DNA of 64,000 nucleotides, taken from Undaria pinnatifida (taxonomy: Eukaryota; Sar; Phaeophyceae; Laminariales; Alariaceae). Location: the NCBI GenBank assembly GCA_012845835.1, contig JABAKD010000023.1, forward strand, positions 2,863,197 through 2,927,196. The letters are read 5' to 3'. The notes under the pieces were generated by a model. That model worked only from the letters and a program-made list of their open reading frames with translations. It had not been told where the DNA came from and did no database searches. This document shows, one piece after another, positions 12,901 through 24,500 of the stretch. Position numbers and translations under genes: made by a program. Position 1 is the stretch's first letter. Each line of letters opens with the position of its first letter.

Positions 12901-15364
12901 GGTATTGCGTGCGTACCGTCTGCATGATCGCGTCCCAAATAATGCCAGGCGGGGAATTACTATCGAAGTAACGTAAGTGAGCGCGGGTACACCAAGCGTT
13001 CCTTTCAAAACACGGACGATTTGCACTCCTCTCCCTCATGCTCAATGGTGGCGAAATTGCATGACCACATCACCTCGGCTGTTGAATTTTGCAACATAAT
13101 ATATAGATTTCATACATTTCCCCGATCCCTCTTGTTCAAACGCCCCAACTTAAAAAAAAATCTTCTGGAGTAGTAAACACTACCAGCCGGCTAATATCAC
13201 CTCATTATATTTCTGTTCATCTGAAATCAAACATTCTAGGATAACATACAATACCCAACAGGTGATAAAAAGGGATGTTTCCCTGCTACAACCGTCCGAT
13301 TTGTCCACTTCAGGGATATGAAGTTTTCACGCACATACTGAAGTATCCCGCCCGCCCGCTCCCATTTCCCTACGAACTCTTTGGTTCAAACGCCCCACCT
13401 AAAATCAAAACCTGCCTGAGAGTAGTAAACACTACCAGCCAGCTGATATCACCTCATTATTTTCCAAGCCATCCATACCGCAGCTCCACCCCCCCCCCCC
13501 CCCCCCCGCGTCACCCTTTTTTTTCCCCGCCTTCTTGTTCTAACGCCCCACCTACAATCGAAATCTTCCAGAGTGATAAACACTTTTACGCAATCGGTAT
13601 GACGTCATTAGAGCATCCATGACGTAGCTCCCCCTTAACCCAACCCCCCCTCCTTCCCCAATATCCGCACTATCGCCTTGATCTAGTACCACGCGTATAC
13701 GAAACCTCTCGTACATCTATGCAACTTACAGGTGTTTGTTAAAACACCCTTTCTGCACCCCCCCCCCCCCCCCTCCCCCTCGAACGCTCCGCCCTCTCCT
13801 CACTGGTTGTACGACTTACAGGGTAGGATTTATAGTTTCCACGAACAGATTGAGCTGCCCCCCCCCTCCCGCTTGAACAAAACCAGGCCCCCACGTCCTG
13901 AAAAACGCCGCCCTCCACTCACCGGTATTCGACTTTCACGATTAACTTGATAAACTGATGCAATTCCTCCCACGGTGGTCAGATTTTTTCCCGGTTTTAT
14001 ATTTCGCGCGAACAGACTGACTAACATCACCCTGTTTGCCCTGACAGCTACACTGCAGTTCCAAAGAAAGTCGCCGATCTGAAAAATCCTTGATGAGGAC
14101 ACACAACCCGTAATTCGCGCGATCGGAATATATATCACACACAGCTTGCAAAGATGATTTTCGACAAAATCCTCGATCTCACAGCTGGAGTGTTTTTTTC
14201 AGTTTCATTTCGAAAAGCGACGTCAGAGCCACATACCGGCTCGGTAAAATCATGGAAACTACATGGTTGTTCCTATGGATTGAAATGTAACAAATTATTA
14301 ACTTTAACACGTTGTAAACCAACCCCACAGATAGTGTTCTATACCACACCCAACACCAAATCTGCTAGAATAATATGCAATACCAGGCAGGTTATACAAA
14401 GGGATGTATTCTTGCTACAACCGTCAGATTTGACCCCTTCGTAATTTTTTAGTTTCCGCACACATACTGAAGTGTCCCGCCCGCCCCCGATCCGTCTTGT
14501 TCAAACGCCCCACCTAAATCAAAATCTAAAGAAATAAACACTACCAGCCAGCTGATATCACCTCGTTTTCTTTCCAGCCATCCATGCCGTAGCTCCAGTT
14601 CATTTCCGCCCCGCCCCTTTCCCCCCCCCCCCCCCTTTGCCTCTTGTTCAAACGACCCAACTATAGTCGAAATAAGCCAGAGTGATGAACACTTCTACGC
14701 AATTGATATCACGTCATTATCTTCCTAAGAAGTCATGATCGTCATAGATACTACGTGTATATAAGAAGTCATGGATAATACGTGTAATATGTTCGACGTA
14801 GTCTTTCTTGGGTAGCAAGCGGTATAGTCGGTTTCTCCAGGCTTGAGTAATGAGACGTATGCACCGGTATTTCACCTGGCACATCGTAGACTGACTCCCG
14901 ATGACCCAGGCTACGGTAGGGGGGTCCCCTTTTGGGCTTTTTATTTCAGTGGCTAGCGGTCACTCGCGCGAGTAACCTCTTTGTTCCTATGCAATCTTAC
15001 GTTTTCTTTATGTTTTACATTGACGAAATCAATCCGCAATGCAAAGGTGACCTAAGCTGCGGCAAACCAAGTTCCTAAACCATCTTTATCCGTAGGGTAC
15101 AGAGCTACTCGTGCGAGTGGCTCAAACACACCAGTGAAAATGGGGGTACCCCCCCTACCGTAGCCTTGGTCCGATGTATATGTATATATATATACATGTG
15201 CCTGGTGAAAGCATCAATTGCGTCACCTGTTATAATATGCGTGTACCACCTTGGGGTTTCGTGTCTTTTCCGGGGGCATTCCTCAGCTCCAGAGTTACTG
15301 GAGCCTATCCTGTGACCACGGACTTGATTATGCGAGTTAATCTGAGAGCAACAAGAACAACAAG

Positions 15365-15399
<35 letters not shown>

Positions 15400-15434
15400 T
15401 ATACAACAACATCAATATACAACAACATCAATAT

Positions 15435-15504
<70 letters not shown>

Positions 15505-18500
15505 CGACAAACAATACTCGAGATCCGCGGGAAACAATCAATGCAAAAGCGTAAACCAAAATTCGCATATTTCATGATCGTCTCAACTCTAAAGAAATGC
15601 TCCTATACTTTATTAATTCGCACTTAACGCGCTATAAACCTGTGGATGATGTAAGTCTGATATCAATTGACCCCGATCACTCTATTTTGGTATATACGCT
15701 TAAACAATATCTTATTATCCGCTACTACTACTGCCCAATAAATACTCAAATGAACATCAATTTCATACGTACTATTGTATTGCATGCATATGTCGGGCTG
15801 GGTCGAGATTTCAGGTTTGTCATTATAACACCAAGAAGCAGTACTTGCTCGTTGTGGTGATGTTTTTTACTGCCGTAGTGACGTTTTGTACCGTTTCATT
15901 GTTAGCAACAGAATATGAGGCACGATGAATATATGCGACCTTTCCCCGATCAACGAAACAGAACATACAACCAGGTAGCAGATATATACCGGCTATTATC
16001 GGGTAAACCGCTAACATATCAATCAATGGTACATAATCTACTTCATACGACCGAAATCAATAATATTGGAAAGTCGATCAATTCTGACGGGCACTCCTCT
16101 TGACCCATTCGAACCCTACACTACTACGCGCTCTCGCTCCCCTGTGCTCTAGGCGGCTGCCTCTGAATAGCGCGCCAGCTCTTCTGTCGTTGCAGTCTGG
16201 GCTATCATATTTTTTCCCTTCTTTCGTGACCATCGACCAAAATCGCCTGAAAAAACAGAATCTCTTTCACGCCTTCACAACACCACTGTACTACGTAAAG
16301 TTACATTTCGCTATAATATAACCAAGAATTTTGGATTAATTTGTCACGTGTAGACCTCTTCCCTGTTGCGCAAAATATCAATGAACTACGAGCATGTCAC
16401 AAGCAGCTCCTGACCGCGTGACGTGTCGTCTCAAACTCCCAACCTACCTCTTATGAAACCCTTCCAACGTTTTTGTGAATCAGGCCAACACGGACTCTGA
16501 TAACCTCGCTTCCTCTTTCTGCCAGGCCACCTACCTCTCACATCGTGAGGTGGCCTGAGCTAACCGTATTTCTCAAAACCTACTGTGTTTGAGCGAGGTC
16601 TGCGGAACCCCCTTCAGTCCCTTCCCCTGCTTCCCGTACGTATGTCATCAAAACCCCGGACCTTCATATTTCTGTTCCCTGTATTTGCAACTCCGAAGTA
16701 CCTTGCGTCTTTAACTGGATGCCCCCCCCGATTCTTCCTGAGTGAAGCGCCAACTGCATGGGTGGGGTATCTACCGGTGCATCCTACACTCAACCGCAAC
16801 GCGGTCGCCGCTCTTGTCTTCGTGAACACTCTCCAACCTCGAGACGGGGTCTGGACTGTCAGTGGCGCCTCCCCTGGGATCTGGGGACGCACGTCGAGCA
16901 ATTCCAGCACAAATGCAAATGCCCCCATCAACACCCCCCTTACCCCCCTCTCGTTGAACAACCGCCTACGCGCAACGTGCACCAGGCCCTTTTTTTGTCG
17001 CACTTCGACGCCACGAATCTCATCTGCACTGCCGTGGCGGTCGATCTGTTCCCGAGCTCAAACTGTAGTCTTTCGCGCGAAAATATTTGGCACTCGCGTC
17101 AAAAAAACTCTGGGTGAACGTTGCCATCCGCATGTGCCCACAGCTGTGACGCTATGCACAACAGAACATATGACAGCACGAGTCCCAACCGCATGGCACG
17201 CCCACCGTCTTCTATACCATCGACTGCCTGTCGGCTTTGCGATAAAAGCGATCACGTCAGCGGTAGACTAGCCTGTGCTTTCATTTTTGACATACCGTGC
17301 GCACGGTCTATTCCCTTTCTCACAACTGCTATAATGCAGTGCGACATTGGCAACTCCCATCCTGCCAGCATTTTGTGGAAGAAGTTGGTTGCGGCTGAGT
17401 TTCGTTTAAGAGTAGACTGCCGATTGTTACGGACGGAACATTGAGACGCCATGGACCCGAGCAGATCAGACAACACTGGGGTGAGCGAGCGTGTGCAACT
17501 ACGGTTCTTTACCCTGTGCCTGTCTTTTATTTACCGAGACGTTCCACTTCACTAAATAAATTTGTTTCATGCTTTCTCTTCGGGACTGAACCGAGCGCGA
17601 GCGTTTCAACTATTCGCGCTATCATGTCCTCGTGTCCTCCCTTGTTGTCCCCTGTTCAATGCAGGGGCGCGTGCGAGCACCAGACACAGTAGAAAGGAAA
17701 AGTAGACACAATAAACGTGCATGCCGTACGTTGATCGACGGACATACTCCCTAACGCACGCAAATCAGCCGGGTTTTGCGCCGTTCAAAATATCCCTCAG
17801 GCAATCGTCATGCCCGCTGAGAATGTTCTTGGTCTATAGCACGGTGCATCGAAAATCCCCTCCCCTCTCGTTCCAATTTATTTTTCCGACCAGTCTTCAG
17901 AGTTGGTGAAATCTCTGAACTTGTCCGCCAGGTCAACCGGAGATACATTTAGTTGGTGTGCTAGGTACGCCGGGAATGTGTGTTTCAATGTGGTTCCAGC
18001 CCCGATTGATTAAAAGACGCCCGAGCATTCCCATTAGTAAGCGTGGTCGTTTGTCCCTCGCCCCCCAGAATCGCGAAATCCAAGATGCTGCTGCCGTGTT
18101 GTCATAGCGCAACAGAACTGGATCACTCTTTGTGCCCGATGTGTCTCCTTCCAGTTCAAGCATGACCCACGAAGTCACGACCGTTCCAAATGACTCTAAC
18201 AGGATGATCGTGGTAGTACAGGTTTCTCGTCGATCGGCTTTCCTTTTTAGATCTGACGTCAGTTCCTTTGGAATGTTGTACCACGAAAATCCCTTTCTCT
18301 TGACAAACATACAGCCCACTGCCTCGAAACTGGCGTCGGACAGGTAGTACCTTATTTCTGGGTTTTGTATCACCGTGTAGCCGGGGGCGCTGAGCGCCTC
18401 ACACTCGTGTAGTAGTTCGTGATCGATTTTCCACTTCCAGAAGAGAAGGTCAGTGTGAAACCTTCTTCCAAGTCCTATCGTACCTTTCTGTTTTTTTTGC

Positions 18501-21500
18501 CTCCTGACTTGTGCACCCCGATCAGCCGCAGCAACATCCACACAGACTACCTAAATGTCCGAACAACGTACGTGAGGTTCCATCACTTGCCGGACATGCT
18601 AAGGGCCGGACATGCTAAGGACGTCCCTCGCCGTCGCTTCCCTCCCGCTGTGTGGGCATTGCTTGAACGGCGATTTCTTTAACGCGCCAATCGTTTCGCG
18701 CGGAACCAAAGTTCTTAGTCTATGGTGTGGGAGCTGATAGTTGAGCCTAGCGAGTCTAACGTGGTGTCCGAGTCAGTGCTTATCTTTGGTGTGAGAAAAA
18801 GCGTTACTCCCACCTTACCCGGGCCGAACAAACGCACGTGATCTGAACGTAGAGAGGTTTACGCGTTTAAAGCTGTAGTGTCGTCGTCAGAGTGATGTAC
18901 CCTGACTTGAAACTTCTCGTTTACGTACACGGCTGTGAAGAATTGGTCGAACTCCCCTCCCCCACAGTGAGCTATACCTTTTGCGTCTTGCGTTATTGGT
19001 GTTGGTGTACGCTCTTCTCAACGCTCCACCTTTTTTACGTTTGCCATCATATAATTTCTTCCGTCTAACAACTGAGCTGGATCGATCGTGGTGTTGCAGT
19101 GCGCATGTGCGGCCGCCGCCGATATCAAGCCACAGAACCCCGGCTATCCCGACCATCCCAAAGTCGAACGAAAATCAATCACTACTAGCTCTTCTACAAT
19201 GTAGCACAAATTGTGGGCTTTGTTCGGGTCTTCCTGCACGTTCCGAGATGCATCTGATACATCGGCCTTGCTCATCAGTATCTGTTATGGAAATGTAAGC
19301 ACATAGCCAGTATGAGTCAATGTTCAGTAGCACTGCACTTGTACGTCGTAGATCATCGTCGATCTGTTATGTGTCGGTTGGCATGTAACGTCCGTATGAA
19401 TATGCGGAGGAATTACTTCCGTAGGATTCTCTGTTGCCTTGACGAGTAGGTCACTCTCTCGTGTGGATCCTTCCGGATTGTTTAGCATCGTAGCCATCCC
19501 CGTCATCTCCAGTACCCAGCCAACTTCTGGACTCCTGCATAGTCTGCGGTTTATTTGTGTGTGTTGACCACGTAAGCGCCAGTGTTTACAACATCTTTAC
19601 ATCTTCTCCTCAACATGGAAGCACTCGAGTCTTCCAGGCTATCCACTGCACAGTGTCACCAAACGCGACTAGCGTCGGGGACACAGCTTCTCTGCCACCG
19701 TGCTGGGGTATACCACAATATCCATAATAGGTTATTATGGCCTCGAGTGTGTGAGTGGGGGCCTGCGGCGACTGCGCGTCTACTACTGTCGCTGAGTAGA
19801 GAGCACACCCGTCCTCCATGATTCGCAACTTTTAGATCCTTCAGGATTTTGAAATTTTTGATTTTTTTTCACCGGGGAGCTACTGCTGGAGTCAGCGTTC
19901 TGCTAGAGGCCATACTTAGTCTCCTCTTGCTTATTGGGCCTGGACTGGTCACCTGGGCTCTCGGCTGCACGTTCTGTACGCAACTGTAGGTGTAAAGCAT
20001 TCGGGGGTGCGATTTCTAGGCGCTGACTCCGGTCGGTGAATAGAGTTGTGCAGGTTGTTGAATCTGCGCGCGGAGTGCCGATATTTCTTCTACTCGGTTC
20101 CGCGGGTTTGCAACTGACATCCGAATACCAAATCGCCTCCGCTTAAATTCTTCGCGAGGCGTAGTCTGTCCAAGACATCATCCACATACCTTGTTGCCGG
20201 CTTCGTCACGTATGTAGGTTGAGGATACGACTGCTAGCTGGTAGCCGGCCTCTGTTACAGCAACTCACACGTGCTGGCTCAAGTAAGGTTTGCGCTGAAA
20301 GACGCGTAATACTACGCAGTGCACCACGCTGTGTACCTGCAGGATCAGTCAAGTGGCCGGAGCTGACTACTCGCCACATAACCGCAGCCTTGTCAACTGC
20401 AGTTGGTCACAGCTGTGCTCACGGGAGCGCATTCGTCCGAGCGGGGGGCTTGCGTGCTTCCGGCGGACTCGGGTTACTGACTACGGCTCTGCGACCTACC
20501 TTTTACCCTACCTCTGAGTAGAGCTGCCCCACACATTTTAGGCGAGCCGGCCCGTCTCAGGTGATCGGGGCGTCTTACGGGTGCAGAGCTTTCCAATCAC
20601 ACCCAGCGCGTGTCCCTGTCTCTAAGCTAATGCGAACTCATCAAGCTCTGGTTCTGGGCTTCACGTTTTACTAGATTACATTGTACAATTCTCTAGGTCT
20701 ACCTTTCGCGTGTGGAAAGATAGCTTCGAGCACGTCATTAACATCCATGCGCCGGAGCTTCTCACGGTCTTACACGGATCGGCCCGGCAAAACCCTCTGG
20801 CTGCTACTCCGGCCGACGTTACCGCTTGGGACAAGGCCGACAGCCGCTTCAACTCCCTCGTGTTCTTCGCGACACCGACTCGACGAGGATCACCTTTCAG
20901 GCTCACCGAAAGGCGGGCACTAGCGTCGAAGGCAACGGACAGTGGGCTTGGGCGGCTCTGAACGCGCGGTTCGAGGTCCACACCCAGGAACCTCGAAGTG
21001 CGTGCCGCAAGGAGGTCTTCGCTCTCACGCACGTTGTGGGTGGTGATCCTGTTGAATTCATCTCCAAGGGATGCGAGCTCAAGCTCCGCCTCGAGACTCT
21101 GGGGGAGAAAGTATCAGACAAAGTCTACCTGGGGATATCATGCTCTCGCGCCTGACGTCTGCCCCGGAATTCCACTTTATCCGGGAGTTTCACTACCGAA
21201 ACGAATTTACATCGGTCGACTGTCTTCACAACACAGCCAACCGCTTCTTTATGGACCAGCAGTCCCGCAAGGCGGCGGAGTCCGCGGTCTCGGGCAGGGG
21301 AGGCGCGATGGCCGCGTCCATCAGCGACCAGTGCCACCGCTGCAAGGAATTTGGACTTTTCCAGCGAGGCTGTCCGAAGTCTGCGCAGCCGTCCCGACCG
21401 ACAAAAGTGAAGAAGCCAGGCAAGAAGCGCGGAAGTGGGGGGAGGGGCAGTCCAAATGGTGCTCCTTTCACCGCACGAAGACGCACAGCATTGCTAAGTG

Positions 21501-24500
21501 CAAGGCTCAGCAGGACAACTGAAACAACAAGAAGCAAGAGGAGCTTCTCGAGGGTTGGCTGCGAACCTGGCACTGCTCCAGGAAGCCGGTCTGACCAATT
21601 TCTCCCGCTTGGCGCAGCCATTTCAGGCGGCGGCGCCCCAGGCGTCTCAGGCCCCTTGGGAACCAACCACGTTCGGGTTCTCCTTCAACGCTATAGGCGC
21701 CTCTGCAGCTCCCACCGTCTCGCCGGCGGCTTCCGCATCTGCCTAATCCGCGTTGTCTGCGCGGGACCACCACTTGCTTTCCAAGTACTTCGGTGCTTTG
21801 ATGGTTTCTCCTGCGGTGGAGTCGTCGCTCGCTCCTTTTCGCTCCGACGCATGGTCCATCTTGATACTGGTGGATATCGGAGCGACGGACTATTACCTAA
21901 ATCCTGCGCCTACGCCTGGCGTGCGGGCTCACATGCATGACATTGAAGACCCTCGGATCCCGCTCCCGATCATTGCCGCTGGGCAGAATGTTTTCACGGC
22001 GTTACGACGGGGGTTCTCTTCGGCACGGTTGCCGACGACAGCGGCCACGACAGGCAAGTTTGCCTCCGTTTTTGTCTTAGTACCGGGTCTGGGGACCAAC
22101 CTCTTCTCTGTCACCGCTGCACTGTCGAATATAGTAGCCTCCCTCTTTTAACCGGACAACCCCAGGCTGGAGTCGGGGGACGTAGTCGTCCCGATGAAAA
22201 TCCGAGGAGTGGATGACACCGGCAAGATCACTTGCTCCATCACCGTGAAGCTCAACGCTGGGGATGGTGGTCGGCAGAACCTCGGGGAAGCTCCTGACGG
22301 ACTTGTCTTGCGGGTGAAGGCTGCTAGTCTCTGGCACCCGCGCATGGGGCACATCAACAGCAAGAGCTTGGATGTGTTGAGGAAGGAGGCGGCCAACGGT
22401 ATCGATTACAGCGGCGACGTGCAGGACTGCATTGCGTGCCCTCTTGGTAAGAGCTCTCAACAGCCGCACCCAAGGCTCGCCGTTTACGGCGTTTCACGCG
22501 CCTTTCAGATCGTATTCGTCGAAACACTTGGTCCCTTCACGCCTACCGCATTGGGCGGCTTCAAATACGCCGCCAGAAAGTTTGTCGACCAACACACCAA
22601 GTTGAAGGAGATCGTCCTCATGAAGGATAAGACTTTCTCGACTGACGCCCTCGAATTGTTCTACAAGGGTACCGTCATCCCCCGCAGCGAGCGCATCCAC
22701 GTGCTTAGTGCGGATAAGGGAACCGAGTTTACGAGCGCGACCTACCGACAGTAGTGCCTGGACATCGGCATCCAGCTACAATTTTGCATCGCGGAACACC
22801 CCCCAGCAGATCAGGGCGAATGACCGTGCAGGCACGACGATCATGAACATCGTGCGTTGCATGCTCGCTGATTCCACGCTGCCGAGCCTTCTCCGGGTAG
22901 ACCTGATGCACACGACGGTCTACCTGAGCAACCGGACTCCTCATGCAGCATTTCCCAATGAGACGCCGTACAAGGCGCTCAACGGCAAGGACCCGCAACT
23001 TGGTCACCATTGGGTGGTCGGGGCACGGGCGTTCGTGCATGGAGAGACGCACACCAAAAAGTTGGAAAGACGTGCGTGGGAAGGGCGGTTGGTGGGCTAC
23101 AGCCTAGACAGCAAATCCTACCGTCTCTACAACGCTCAGACGAGACGAGTGCGGGAGAGTCGCAACATCATCTTCATTAAAACGACTCCCGCGCCGCCTT
23201 CGTTGGACGAGCGTAGTTTTGACGACGGGGAGTTCACTCACGCCGACCAGAACGACATGGTCCGAGATGTGCGCAACTACACCACCAACCGCTCGGTCGA
23301 TGCGTTTCCAAAAATCATGCCGTCGGGGACCCGTCTGTTCTCGAGCTTCTCGAGGACATCTTCACCGTCAACAACCGTGACTTTGAGCTCAGCTCCGCTG
23401 ACCCTTTTCCTGCCGCCCAGGATGCGCCTGCGGACAACAGCCTTGCCTCGCCTGGAGGAGTCAGCTCTCCTTAGTCGGGTAACGGTGCACCTTCACCTGC
23501 CGCATCACCTTCCGGTCCTGCTCCAGCCGGTTCATCATCTGGTCCTGCGTCGCCGCCTGGTTCGTCGAGTATTGGTTCTGCTCCAGTTGGTGCTGCATCG
23601 CGGTGTCGTTCCGCGTGTGGGCGTGGTTCATCTTGTGGTAGGCGTGACACCCGCGGTGGCTCTTCGCGTGGTGCATCTGCGCGTGGAGGGATCACGACGC
23701 GTGGTGGACGTGGTTCGATGAGTGGGCGAGGTTCTCGTAGTGGTCGCAGCTCCATGTTAGATCCTCCTGACACCAGGATTACCCGGGCGATATCGCGCGT
23801 GCCCAACCATAAGACCCTCAGCGAGCTTCATCGGCTTCCGTACGCGTTTCCCGCGATGGGGGAGTTTCCTGACGTCGCGCACAGGGACGCCGCATTGGGA
23901 TTCACGGAATACGCATACGCCGTGTAGAGGCACTGCAACCAGACGTTCCTTGCACCATCCATGAAGCACGGGCCTCACAGGACGCAGCGAAGTGGAACGC
24001 AGCTGCCGAACGCGAGATAAAGCGCCTCAACGACCGCAAGGTTTACAAACTCGTCCCGCGCTCAGCCGTCCCTCCGGGAAGGAAGCGCATCAAATCCAAG
24101 TGGGTGTTCAAATGCAAGGCCGACGGCTCCTTCAATGGACGTATCGCGGCCCGGGGCTGGAACGAAGTTCCCGGACTCGACTGCGGTAGCACATACGCTC
24201 CGGTGTGCAGAATCCAGAGCGTGCGAATGGTGGCGTGCATCACCGTGGAGTTCAACCTCATTTCGACCAGATGGATGTCTCTACCAATTTCCTCTACGCG
24301 GACATCAAAGAACAAGTGTTCGTTGAACAACCACCCGGTTTCGAGGTCAAGGACAAGGATTGAGATGACATGGTAATGCAGCTGAAGAAGAGCCTCTACG
24401 GACTTGCTCAAAGCCCAGGCAACCGGTTTAACACCATCGATTCCGTGCTTGTCGGGATTGGATTCGTCGACCTTAAGTCAGACCCGTGCGTGTATTTGTA

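Larger units (their letters stand above)
14773..15505 (+). repeat. Repeat family E, copy 1 with (CAA)n tail
   Basis: Shares blocks with 46720-46385 (inverted): gtagtctttcttgggt..., gacgtatgcaccgg, cgtagactgactcccgat, then after the MITE gcatcaattgcgtcacctg and tgaccacggacttgattatg. It ends in a long CAA tract (15354-15505). Unique sequence ending in a simple tail is the layout of a SINE/LINE-type retroposon, but no ORF or clear pol III boxes were seen. Confidence 0.65.
16620..18625 (-). mobile_element. DIRS-like YR retroelement relic in MFS intron 2
   Basis: On the minus strand, in order: an RT thumb segment (GKWWNLTYVVR near 18.58 kb), an RNase H-like domain (18541-17933), the N-terminal part of a tyrosine recombinase (17476-17252), its core (about 17250-17000), and a C-terminal catalytic region (about 16750-16630). 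RT, then RNase H, then YR is the DIRS/Ngaro order. Several frameshifts and stops make it nonfunctional. Ends and terminal repeats were not found. Confidence 0.7.

Noticed and set aside
15174-15575. Frames with poly-Thr and poly-Cys
   Set aside because: Translations of the CAA tract.
16585-17271. 228-codon plus-strand frame
   Set aside because: The minus strand here carries tyrosine-recombinase motifs, and the plus frame has no domain and unusual composition. It is a shadow.
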